Below the pieces are notes generated by a model, which saw only the letters and a list, made by a program, of their open reading frames with translations, made no database searches and was not told where the DNA came from. From CTSoil-043 sp963821235 (GTDB lineage: Bacteria > Chloroflexota > Limnocylindria > Limnocylindrales > CSP1-4): a stretch of 64,000 nucleotides of DNA. The stretch is from the NCBI GenBank assembly GCA_963821235.1, contig CAWGCS010000002.1, forward strand, positions 248,001-312,000. Reading direction: 5' to 3'. Shown here one piece after another: positions 24,895 to 32,870 of this stretch. Position 1 is the stretch's first letter. Each line of letters starts with the position of its first letter. The translations under genes and the position numbers were made by a program.

Positions 24895-26373
24895 CTACGC
24901 GGGGTCGCCGCCGCGGTCGTCGGGGGGCATGGCCGGCGGCAGCTCGACGACCTCGGTCGCGGCGCGGTCGGTCTCGCCGGTGGGCCCTGCCTCGCCGGCC
25001 GGCCCCGGGGCGCCGGACGCGGGCGGCAGGGGCGTGGCGCCGCGCCGAAGCTCGGAGACGTCGAACGCCGCCGTAGCGGTCGACCACGTCGCCGAGACCT
25101 CGATCCGGCCGGTCAGCAGGAGGCGGGCCAGGCCGGACCCCGCCATGAGGATGGCGAACGTCGGGTAGGCGACCGGCAGCAGGGCGAGGACGCTGGCCGA
25201 CCCGAACTGCCCGACGGTGAGGCCGGCCGCGGTCCCGGCCACGAAGCGACTCTGGGCGGTGATGAGATCGACGCCGCCGGTCAGGCGCAGGAGTCGCTCG
25301 TTCGCCGCCAGCGTCGCGGCCGAGGCGCCCGCGGAGACGATGACGGCGACGACGAGGAGGACGAGCCAGGCCAGCGGGTTGGTGGGGAAGGCGAGGAGCG
25401 CGACGAGGATCCCGCCCCCGCGCAGGACGAAGGAGAGGCGCAGGGTGCGGGACGCCGAGCCCCGGCCGAGCAGACCGCCGACGACCGTCGCGGTGACGAG
25501 GGAGGCAGCCGCGGAGACGGCAGAGAGGAGGATCGCGTACCCGGCGGTCGCGCCCAGGACGCTGATCGCGTAGATCGAGAGGTAGGGCCCGAAGCCCGCG
25601 CCGACGGCCGCGAGCGTCACGATATTGATGAAGCGCCGCGTCTCCGGGGCGAGCGGCGCCCGCTCCCCGCGCCGCGCAACCCGGACGCGACCGGGCCGTC
25701 GCAGCCGGACGACGGCTGCGATCTCACCGACGCCGGCCAGTCCGGCCACCAGGAAGACGGCGGCGTAGACCCCCAGGCCGATCGTCTGGATCCCGGCCTG
25801 GACGCCGATCGCCACGGGCAGGAGGAGGACCGCCCCCAGCCCCTGGGTGATGCCCATGACCCGGGGAGCCACGAAGCGCCGCTCGGGCTCCGGCAGGATC
25901 GCTCCGTACCAGGCCAGGAGGTTCGCCCCGCCGATCGCGCTCGCCGCGCCGCCGAGGCTCATGACCGCGGCCACGCCGGGGATGGCGAGGCCGGCCGGCA
26001 AGAGGCCCGTCACCTCGACGAGGACGATCGCGGCGAGCATGAAGCCGCGCATCTCGCCGACGAGCAGGATCGCCAGGGTGACGCCGCGAAGGTTGCCGTC
26101 GGTCCTGCGCAGCAACGACGGCACCAGGAGCTGGGCCGCCGAGAACGTGAAGGGGAGGACCCCGATGAGGGTCGCCAGGGCGGCGGGCGCGCCGAGGGCG
26201 AGGAGGAGCGGGATCGTCAGGCCGTCCCCGGCCAGGGCGAAGACGGCCGCCGAGCCGATCCCGATGCCGTGGAAGGGCCGGTAGCGGCGGTCGCCGAAGG
26301 ACCGCCATTCGTCGACGGCGAGGCGGGCGCCGGCGGGGAGGCGTGGTCGGGACGGAGAGGCGGGCCGCGGCAC
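24895..26373 (-). CDS. MFS-like multi-spanning membrane protein
   Basis: The 492-aa product has about 12 hydrophobic helices in two halves, divided by a basic loop (about 215-245, RLRRPGRVRVARRGERAPL), and a long Pro/Gly/Glu-rich cytosolic tail (last ~50 residues). This is the layout of a major facilitator transporter, but sequence motifs are weak and the substrate is unknown. It starts with GTG 6 nt after TACCAT, so it is probably leaderless, and is convergent with feoB. Confidence 0.7.
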   Translation of the reverse strand: MPRPASPSRPRLPAGARLAVDEWRSFGDRRYRPFHGIGIGSAAVFALAGDGLTIPLLLALGAPAALATLIGVLPFTFSAAQLLVPSLLRRTDGNLRGVTLAILLVGEMRGFMLAAIVLVEVTGLLPAGLAIPGVAAVMSLGGAASAIGGANLLAWYGAILPEPERRFVAPRVMGITQGLGAVLLLPVAIGVQAGIQTIGLGVYAAVFLVAGLAGVGEIAAVVRLRRPGRVRVARRGERAPLAPETRRFINIVTLAAVGAGFGPYLSIYAISVLGATAGYAILLSAVSAAASLVTATVVGGLLGRGSASRTLRLSFVLRGGGILVALLAFPTNPLAWLVLLVVAVIVSAGASAATLAANERLLRLTGGVDLITAQSRFVAGTAAGLTVGQFGSASVLALLPVAYPTFAILMAGSGLARLLLTGRIEVSATWSTATAAFDVSELRRGATPLPPASGAPGPAGEAGPTGETDRAATEVVELPPAMPPDDRGGDPA

Positions 26374-26379
26374 GCTCCG

Positions 26380-26385
26380 ATGGTA
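26380..26385 (-). promoter_or_regulatory. -10 element TACCAT for the MFS-like gene
   Basis: TACCAT ends 6 nt before the GTG at 26373; no ribosome binding site is present. Confidence 0.6.
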
Positions 26386-26412
26386 CGCGGGCGAGGAGCC
26401 GCGCCGTCGCCC

Positions 26413-26898
26413 TCAGTCGACCGTGATGGTGACGCCGGAGCCGTCCTCGTCGGTCACGTCGATGATCGGGCCGCGGACACCCGTCCTGAGCGCCTCCCGG
26501 ACGCGGTCGACGTAGTCCGACGGGATCCCCGGCACCGCCCCGGCAAGCTCGGCCAGGACGCCCGGGAGCTGGAGGTCCACGACGGTGCGGCCGCTGTCGC
26601 GGACCTGGACCCGCAGGCGGCGCGGCGGGCCGGGGGACGGCGGCGGCGGCGGAGCCCCGGGGCGCGACGGCGGGCGCGGCGCCCAGCCGGGCCAGCGGTC
26701 GGGGCGACGGCTCTCGAAGCCGGCCCGTGCCGCGTCGGCGGCGGATCGCACGGCGTCGCGGGCGGCGCCGCCCGCGGCACGGGCCTGGTCGGCGGCCTGG
26801 CGGGCGGCGGCGAGGGCGTCGATGATCGGCGCGGCCTCCTCGGGAGAGAGGCGGCCCTCGGCGACCAGGCGCAGGACGTCGTCGAGCGGATCACGCAT
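26413..26898 (-). CDS. SHOCT-like/YvlB N-terminal domain protein
   Basis: The 161-aa product opens with LRLVAEGRLSPEEAAPIIDAL, the short helical SHOCT-like/YvlB-N motif that usually heads DUF4097 proteins. A helical Ala-rich stretch and a Pro-rich linker follow. The C-terminal ~70 residues (RVQVRDSGRTVVDLQLP, then GPIIDVTDEDGSGVTITVD) resemble a small beta domain seen in the same gene families. It overlaps the DUF4097 gene by 8 nt, so the two are translated together. The function is unknown. Confidence 0.7.
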   Translation of the reverse strand: MRDPLDDVLRLVAEGRLSPEEAAPIIDALAAARQAADQARAAGGAARDAVRSAADAARAGFESRRPDRWPGWAPRPPSRPGAPPPPPSPGPPRRLRVQVRDSGRTVVDLQLPGVLAELAGAVPGIPSDYVDRVREALRTGVRGPIIDVTDEDGSGVTITVD

Positions 26899-27991
26899 CG
26901 GGCGAAGCCTCCGGAGTCGGCGCGGTCGGGGCGTCGGCTGGGTCCTCCGGCCGCGGCTCGGCCGCCGCTTCCGTCCCGGCGGGGCGATCGCCCGCCAGCC
27001 GGCGTTCCGCCTCGACGACGTCGATCTCGCCGCGGGCGAGCGCCTCGAGCACGGCGAGCGTGGCGGCGTCGCTCGGCTGGGCCGGGGCGACCGGTGGCGC
27101 CGGCGGGGTGGGGGAGCCGGCAGCGCCGGAGCCCACCACTTCGTCGTCCCGGGGGAAGGTGACGTGCCACGGCTTGCCGGCCCGGACCTCGACGTCGCCC
27201 GACATCGTGCGGGCGGTGAGGCGCGCGGCCCCGTCGCCGATCACCAGCGGCTGCCGCCGCCCGTCGCCGGAGCGCCGGTCCGGGTGAGCGCAGTCCACGT
27301 CGCCGGAGACTGTCTTGACCTCGAGGACGAGGCCGCCCACGACCGACAGCTCGACGTCGCCCGACACGGTCGAGACCGTGTGGATGGTCCCGCCGGCGAA
27401 GGCGCCGGCCAGTTCGGCGTCGCCGCTGACCGTCTCGATCGCGACGCGCTCGAAGCGCGGGGCGATGGCCTCGACGTCACCGGAGATGCTGTGCACGCTG
27501 AGGGTGAGCGGCGCGGCGGCGGTGACGTGGACGTCGCCCGACCCCAGGTCGACGGCGACCTGCCCGGCCGCGTTCTTGATGGAGACATCCCCGGCCGCGG
27601 TCTTGATGGTCGTGCCGCCGCGGACGTCGCGAATGGCGACGTCGCCGGCCGTCGACCGCACCTCGACCCGCGCGTCGCGGGGGACCTCCAGCTCGATCGT
27701 GCCGGAGACGTGGACGCCGAGCGGAAACCCGAATCCGCGGCTGCCGATCTTGAGCCCGACGAAGCCGACCGTGCCGCTGCCTCCCCGGTGCATCCTGCGG
27801 ACGGAGAAGTGACCGGGCTCGGCCCGGGTCTCGAGGCCGGCGCCGTCCGCCGGGACGACGACTCGCGCCTCCGTGCCCTCGACGCCCCGGATGCGGACGT
27901 CGTCGGCCTCCACGGCCACCGTCACCAGGCCGTCGCGGCCGATGTCATGGGTGCGCGGGCCGGGCGTCTCGATCGTCGGCTGCTCGCTCAT
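26891..27991 (-). CDS. DUF4097 beta-helix protein
   Basis: The 366-aa product is a right-handed beta-helix of the DUF4097 (adhesin-like) family, with repeating T-x-S-G-D-V-x turns: VRSTAGDVAIRDV, IKTAAGDVSIKNA, VDLGSGDVHVTAA, VHSISGDVEAIAP, ETVSGDAELAG and TVSGDVELSV. It lacks a signal peptide, so it is probably cytosolic despite the family's surface-like look. The last ~75 residues are Pro/Ala-rich with another SHOCT-like segment (LEALARGEIDVVEAERRL). It lies 3 nt after the DUF2089 gene. Relatives of YvlB are linked to membrane stress responses in Bacillus. Confidence 0.82.
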   Translation of the reverse strand: MSEQPTIETPGPRTHDIGRDGLVTVAVEADDVRIRGVEGTEARVVVPADGAGLETRAEPGHFSVRRMHRGGSGTVGFVGLKIGSRGFGFPLGVHVSGTIELEVPRDARVEVRSTAGDVAIRDVRGGTTIKTAAGDVSIKNAAGQVAVDLGSGDVHVTAAAPLTLSVHSISGDVEAIAPRFERVAIETVSGDAELAGAFAGGTIHTVSTVSGDVELSVVGGLVLEVKTVSGDVDCAHPDRRSGDGRRQPLVIGDGAARLTARTMSGDVEVRAGKPWHVTFPRDDEVVGSGAAGSPTPPAPPVAPAQPSDAATLAVLEALARGEIDVVEAERRLAGDRPAGTEAAAEPRPEDPADAPTAPTPEASPDA

Positions 27992-27994
27992 CGC

Positions 27995-28429
27995 TCAGCC
28001 TCCGAGGGCCCGCAGCTCCGCGGCTGCCGTCGCGGCGTCGATCTCGCGGCGAGCGAGGCGCTCCAGGACTGTCCGACGCGCCGCCGCGGCACCGGTCGCC
28101 GCCGTCGCCTCGGCCGCGGCCGAGCCGGCCGCCGGCTCGGGCTCCTCGGTCGGCTCCTCGCCGTCGCCCAGGCCCAGCGCCCGGAGCAGGAGGTCCACGC
28201 GGGCCCGCACGGTCGGGTAGCTGATGCCGAGCTCGCGCTCCATCTCCTTGAGGTTGCCGCGCGAGCGGAGGAAGCTCTCGAGGAGGGCGAACTGCTCGCG
28301 CGACAGGCGGGCGAACCGCCCGACGTTGAAGTCGCCTTCGAGGGTCGTCCCGCAGCTCCGACAGTGGAGGCGGGTGACGGCGAGCTCGCCGCTGCAGATG
28401 GGACAGGTGGCGATCGCGTCGTGCGGCAT
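27995..28429 (-). CDS. DUF2089 zinc-ribbon/HTH regulator
   Basis: The 144-aa product has an N-terminal zinc ribbon (CPICSG and CRSCGT, Cys4) and a helix-turn-helix (LSREQFALLESFLRSRGNLK, then MERELGISYPTVRARVDLLL), the DUF2089 arrangement. A disordered linker leads to a short C-terminal SHOCT-like helix pair (VLERLARREIDAATAAAELR). It is probably the transcription factor of this operon. Its ATG shares one base with the preceding small gene's stop (TGATG). Confidence 0.85.
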   Translation of the reverse strand: MPHDAIATCPICSGELAVTRLHCRSCGTTLEGDFNVGRFARLSREQFALLESFLRSRGNLKEMERELGISYPTVRARVDLLLRALGLGDGEEPTEEPEPAAGSAAAEATAATGAAAARRTVLERLARREIDAATAAAELRALGG

Positions 28430-28575
28430 CAGGCACGCTCCCGGCGAGGCTGGCGCTCCGGGCGGTAGACGCCGTCGGGGCGGCGCCGGTCGCCCTCGAC
28501 GCGTGCGTCGCCGCCGATCTGGCGGCGGATCTGCTCGCTCCCCAGGCGGGGGAAGAGGATGCGGTATTCGTACAT
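28429..28575 (-). CDS. 48-residue basic small protein
   Basis: A 48-aa frame starts at the ATG 28575 behind a GAGGGGG-type site and ends in TGATG with the DUF2089 start. It begins MYEYRILFPRLGSEQIRRQI and ends in an Arg-rich tail. It is the first gene after the only strongly AT-rich promoter in the window, and the coupling argues that it is translated. No family is recognised. Confidence 0.6.
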   Translation of the reverse strand: MYEYRILFPRLGSEQIRRQIGGDARVEGDRRRPDGVYRPERQPRRERA

Positions 28576-28621
28576 CGTGGTCGGCCCCCTCGTTGACGCT
28601 CGTGGGCGGTTGATGAACGGA

Positions 28622-28649
28622 ATAGTATTCGAAGCTTCTGATTTGTCAA
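28622..28649 (-). promoter_or_regulatory. Consensus-like promoter of the DUF2089/DUF4097 operon
   Basis: On the minus strand TTGACA (28649-28644) and TACTAT (28627-28622) are 16 nt apart, predicting a leader of about 40 nt before the ATG at 28575. GAAGCTTC in the spacer is an 8-bp palindrome and possible operator. The surrounding ~80 nt are unusually AT-rich for this genome. Confidence 0.7.
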
Positions 28650-28751
28650 GTCTCATTCACATTTTGGAGAACCGCATGGTCAATCTCATGTGCCACACCG
28701 ACTCGGACTGGCGGCGCGGGGAGTGGCCGTTCTCTCCGGCAGGCAGGGCGG

Positions 28752-28757
28752 TAGCAT
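28752..28757 (+). promoter_or_regulatory. -10 element TAGCAT for the DUF255 gene
   Basis: TAGCAT ends 6 nt before the ATG at 28764 and supports that codon over the ATG at 28773. Confidence 0.6.
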
Positions 28758-28763
28758 CCGCGC

Positions 28764-30866
28764 ATGCCCGCCATGGCGAACCGGCTCGCAGGCGAGACCA
28801 GCCCGTACCTGCTCCAACACGCCCACAACCCCGTGGACTGGTACCCGTGGGGTCCCGAGGCCCTGGCCAGGGCGAAGCTGCTGGACCGGCCGATCTTCCT
28901 CTCGATCGGCTATGCGGCCTGCCACTGGTGTCACGTCATGGAGCGAGAGTCGTTCGAGGACCCGGAGACCGCCTCCTTCCTGAACGGGCAGTTCGTCGCG
29001 ATCAAGGTCGACCGGGAGGAGCGGCCCGATCTCGATGCCGTCTACATGGACGCCGTCCAGGCGATGACCGGCTCGGGCGGCTGGCCGATGAGCGTGTTCC
29101 TGGCCCCGGACGGGCGCCCCTTCTACGGCGGGACCTACTTCCCCAACCGGCGCCGCCACGGGATGCCCGCCTTCCTCGACGTCCTGGCCGGGGTCGCCGC
29201 CGCGTGGCGCGACCGGCGTGACGAAGTGGAGGGCTCCGCGACCTCGCTGGCCGCCCGCGTCGCCCGGGAGGTCCGGCTCTCGGCCGGCGGCGCATCGCTC
29301 GACGTCGCTCTCCTCGAGGCTGCCGTCGCTGCCATCGAGGCCTCGTTCGACGCGGCGAACGGAGGCTGGGGATCCGCCCCGAAGTTCCCCCAGCCGATGA
29401 CGATCGACTTCCTGCTCCGACGGGCGGCGGCCGGCGACGCGCGGGCGCTCCCGATCGCCCGCCGGGCGCTCGAGCGGCTGGCCGCCGGCGGGATCCACGA
29501 CCAGCTCGGAGGCGGCTTCGCCCGCTACGCCACGGATGCTGCCTGGCTGGTGCCCCACTTCGAGAAGATGCTGTACGACAACGCCCTCCTCGCCCGCGCG
29601 TACGTGCACGCGTGGGCGTTGACAGGCGATGGCGCGCTCCTCGGGGTGGCCCGGGCGACCCTCGACTTCGTGGCCCGAGAGATGACCATGGCCGACGGGG
29701 TCTTCGCGGCGAGCCTCGATGCCGACACGGGGGGCGAGGAGGGAGCCACCTACGCATGGACGGCCGCCGAGGCTCGGGACGTCCTGGCGGCCGCCGGCCT
29801 CGCCGAGGCCTGGCCGCTCGTCGCCGGGGCGTACGACGTGACGGAGGCGGGCAACTGGGAAGGCCGGGTGATCCTCCACCGGGTGGCCGGCGACGGGGAG
29901 CTGGCGGAGCGGCACGGGATGGCCACGGCGGCGGTGGCGGCGCACCTCGTGCGCGCCCGCGCGGCGCTCCTCGCGGCCCGTGACCGGCGGCCTCAGCCGG
30001 CCCGCGACGACAAGGCGCTGGCCGGCTGGAACGGGCTCATGCTCGCGGCCTTCGCGGAGGCGGCAGCCCTCCTCGCCCGCGAGGACGACGCTGCGAGAGC
30101 CTCCGACGCCGCCCGTTACCGGGGGATCGCCGAGCGGGCCGCCGAGCGGCTCCTGGCTGTCCTGCGCACGCCGGACGGCCGCTTCCTTCGGTCCTGGAAG
30201 GACGGCCGCGCGAGGCACGCCGGGACGCTGGAGGACCAGGCGTGCATGGCTGAGGGCCTGCTGGCCCTCCACGAGGCGACCGCCGACGAACGCTGGTTCG
30301 CGGCTGCCCGGGAGACGGCGGAGGCGATCCTCACCCACTTCGCCGCGCCGGGCGGCGGCTTCCACGACACGGCCGACGATGCGGAGGTGCTGGTGGCCCG
30401 GCCGCGCTCGCTCCAGGACAACGCCGTGCCGTCCGGCGGGGCGATGGCGGCGACCGTGCTGCTGCGCCTGGCCGCCCTCACCGGCGAAGCCCGCTATGCC
30501 GACGCGGCCGAGGACGCCATCCATCTCGTCGACGAGGCTGCCGCGGCCCACCCCACGGCCTTCGCCCAGTGGCTCACGGCCATCGACTGGCTGGTGGGCC
30601 CTGTCGACGAGATCGCCATCATCGGCCAGCCTGGCGACGCCCGGACGACGGCGCTCCTGCGGGTCGTCCGCGGCATGCCGCCCAACCGCGGATGGCGTCC
30701 GCGCCAGGTCGTCGCCGTCGCCCCGGACCCCTCGTCCAGCGCCATCCCGCTCCTCCAGGGCCGTTTCGCGATCCGGGGGGCGCCGACCGCGTTCGTCTGC
30801 CGGCGGTTCGCCTGCCGCCAGCCGGTGACGGAGCCGGAGGCGCTCGCAGCGATCCTCGCCGGGTAG
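28764..30866 (+). CDS. DUF255 thioredoxin-domain protein (YyaL/SSP411-like)
   Basis: The 700-aa product has the DUF255 N-terminus NRLAGETSPYLLQHAHNPVD followed by WYPWG, and a thioredoxin-like active site ACHWCHVME (CxxC). The conserved VKVDREERPDLD and GGWPM run appears as IKVDREERPDLDAVYMDAVQ and GGWPMSVFL. The C-terminal ~450 residues form the (alpha/alpha)6 barrel seen in N-acyl-glucosamine epimerase-like proteins, with DKALAGWNGLML and GGGFHDTADDAE. The family is widespread, with no proven reaction; a disulfide-linked role in sugar chemistry is often proposed. It stands alone. Confidence 0.9.
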   Translation: MPAMANRLAGETSPYLLQHAHNPVDWYPWGPEALARAKLLDRPIFLSIGYAACHWCHVMERESFEDPETASFLNGQFVAIKVDREERPDLDAVYMDAVQAMTGSGGWPMSVFLAPDGRPFYGGTYFPNRRRHGMPAFLDVLAGVAAAWRDRRDEVEGSATSLAARVAREVRLSAGGASLDVALLEAAVAAIEASFDAANGGWGSAPKFPQPMTIDFLLRRAAAGDARALPIARRALERLAAGGIHDQLGGGFARYATDAAWLVPHFEKMLYDNALLARAYVHAWALTGDGALLGVARATLDFVAREMTMADGVFAASLDADTGGEEGATYAWTAAEARDVLAAAGLAEAWPLVAGAYDVTEAGNWEGRVILHRVAGDGELAERHGMATAAVAAHLVRARAALLAARDRRPQPARDDKALAGWNGLMLAAFAEAAALLAREDDAARASDAARYRGIAERAAERLLAVLRTPDGRFLRSWKDGRARHAGTLEDQACMAEGLLALHEATADERWFAAARETAEAILTHFAAPGGGFHDTADDAEVLVARPRSLQDNAVPSGGAMAATVLLRLAALTGEARYADAAEDAIHLVDEAAAAHPTAFAQWLTAIDWLVGPVDEIAIIGQPGDARTTALLRVVRGMPPNRGWRPRQVVAVAPDPSSSAIPLLQGRFAIRGAPTAFVCRRFACRQPVTEPEALAAILAG

Positions 30867-30887
30867 CGAGGCGGCGGGCGAGCGCGA

Positions 30888-32870
30888 TCAGACCGCCGGC
30901 TCGAGGGCCTCCTCGAACTGGCTGGCGTAGAGCTCGTGGTAGAAGCCGCCGGCGGCCAGCAGCTCCTCGTGGGTTCCCGTCTCGACGATCCGGCCCTGGT
31001 TCATGACCAGGATCGTGTCGGCGTCGCGGATGGTGGACAGCCGGTGGGCGATGACGAAGCTCGTCCGGCCCTCCATGAGGCGGCGCATGGCCCGCTGGAT
31101 CAGGACCTCGGTCCGGGTGTCGACGGAGCTCGTCGCCTCGTCGAGGATGAGGATCTGGGGATCGGCCAGGAAGGCCCGGGCGATCGTGAGGAGCTGCTTC
31201 TCGCCTTGCGAGACGCTCGTCGCGTCGTCGTCGAGGACCGTGTCGTAGCCGTCCGCCAGGGTCCGCACGAAGTGATCGACGTGGGCGGCCCGGGCCGCCT
31301 CGCGGACCTGCTCCTCGGTGGCTCCCTCGCGGCCGTAGGCGATGTTCTCCCGGATGGTGCCGTGGAAGAGCCATGAATCCTGAAGGACCATCCCGAACGT
31401 GCTGCGCAGCTCGTCCCGGGTCAGGTCCCGGATGTCGATGCCGTCGACGGTGATCCGCCCGCCGTCGATCTCGTAGAAGCGCATGAGGAGGTTCACCAGC
31501 GTCGTCTTGCCGGCGCCCGTGGGACCGACGATGGCGATCCGGTGGCCGGGCTCGGCCACGAGGTCGAGGTCCTCGAGGAGCGGGGTCTCGGGGATGTAAC
31601 GGAAGCTCACCCGCTCGAAGGTGACCCGCCCGGCCACGCGTCCCAGGACCTCCGGCGTCGTGGTCTCCGGCTCCTGCTCGGGCTCGTCGAGGAGCTCGAA
31701 GACGCGCTCCGCCGAGGCGACGGCCGACTGGAGCACGTTCATGATGCTGGCCGTCTGGACGATCGGCATGGTGAACTGGCGGGAGTACTGGATGAAGGCC
31801 TGCACGTCGCCGAGGGACATCGTGCCCGAGGCCACCCGCACGCCGCCGATGACGCAGATGGCCACGTAGTTGAGGTTGGCGATGACGTTCATCGCCGGCT
31901 GGATCGTGCCGGAGATGAACTGGGCCTTGTACGAGGCCTGGTAGAGCGCCTCGTTCTCGCGCTCGAACGTCTCGATCGCCTCGCGCTGGCGGCCGAAGGC
32001 CTTCACGATCGCGTGCCCGGTGTGCATCTCCTCGATGTGGCCGTTGAGCGTGCCCGTCCGCTGCCACTGGGCGGCGAACTGCTTCTGCGACCGGCGGGCG
32101 ATGAAGACCGTCACGACGAGCGAGAGGGGGACCACGAGGAGCGAGATGAAGGCGAGGAGCGGGCTGATGCTGAGCATCATGACCAGCACGCCGACCACGG
32201 TGAGGAGCGAGGTGATGAGCTGGGTCAGGCTCTGCTGGAGGGTCTGGGCGATGTTGTCGATGTCGTTCGTGACGCGGCTGAGGATGTCGCCCCGCGACTC
32301 CCGATCGAAGTAGGCGAGCGGCAGCCGGCCGAGCTTCTCGTCCACGCGCTGGCGGAGCCGGTAGACGGTGCGCTGGGTGACCCCGGCCATGAGGTAGGCC
32401 TGGCCCCAGCCGAAGACGGAGCTGGCGAGGTAGATCCCGGCTACGAGCAGCAGGATGGCCCCCAGCGCGCCGAAGTCGACGCCCTGGCCGGGGACCACGT
32501 TCATGCTCGCGATCATGTCGGCGAAGGTGTCCTGCCCGCCGGCGCGGAGCTGGGCAACGACGGCGTCCTTCGAGAGCCCCGGCGGGAGCTGCTTGCCGAT
32601 CACGCCTTCGAACAGGATGTTGGTGGCATTGCCCAGGATCTTCGGGCCGACGATCGCCAGGACGACGCTGACGAAGGCGAGGCCGATGACGAGGACGACG
32701 AGGCGGCGCTCGGGTATCAGCTCTCCGAGGAGCCGACGGAAGGAGCCGCGGAAGTCCTTCGACTTCGCGGCTGGCATCGCCCCGAAGCCCATGTGGCCCC
32801 CGCCCGGCCCAGGCGCGCCCGGCCCGCGTCGAGCCGGCGCCCGGTCGCCGGGGCCGCCCGTCCCGCTCAC
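30888..32870 (-). CDS. Heterodimeric ABC exporter, subunit with canonical ATP site
   Basis: The 660-aa half-transporter has six membrane helices (about 45-345) and a C-terminal nucleotide domain. Walker A is GPTGAGKTT, Walker B is ILILDEATSSVD with catalytic Glu, and the H-loop is FVIAHRLSTI. Its signature VSQGEKQ departs from LSGGQ. In heterodimers that signature faces the partner's Walker A, so the altered signature belongs to the degenerate site. The GTG at 32870 overlaps the partner's stop (GTGA); the ATG at 32792 is an alternative. With its partner it should export drugs, lipids or peptides. Confidence 0.88.
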   Translation of the reverse strand: MSGTGGPGDRAPARRGPGAPGPGGGHMGFGAMPAAKSKDFRGSFRRLLGELIPERRLVVLVIGLAFVSVVLAIVGPKILGNATNILFEGVIGKQLPPGLSKDAVVAQLRAGGQDTFADMIASMNVVPGQGVDFGALGAILLLVAGIYLASSVFGWGQAYLMAGVTQRTVYRLRQRVDEKLGRLPLAYFDRESRGDILSRVTNDIDNIAQTLQQSLTQLITSLLTVVGVLVMMLSISPLLAFISLLVVPLSLVVTVFIARRSQKQFAAQWQRTGTLNGHIEEMHTGHAIVKAFGRQREAIETFERENEALYQASYKAQFISGTIQPAMNVIANLNYVAICVIGGVRVASGTMSLGDVQAFIQYSRQFTMPIVQTASIMNVLQSAVASAERVFELLDEPEQEPETTTPEVLGRVAGRVTFERVSFRYIPETPLLEDLDLVAEPGHRIAIVGPTGAGKTTLVNLLMRFYEIDGGRITVDGIDIRDLTRDELRSTFGMVLQDSWLFHGTIRENIAYGREGATEEQVREAARAAHVDHFVRTLADGYDTVLDDDATSVSQGEKQLLTIARAFLADPQILILDEATSSVDTRTEVLIQRAMRRLMEGRTSFVIAHRLSTIRDADTILVMNQGRIVETGTHEELLAAGGFYHELYASQFEEALEPAV

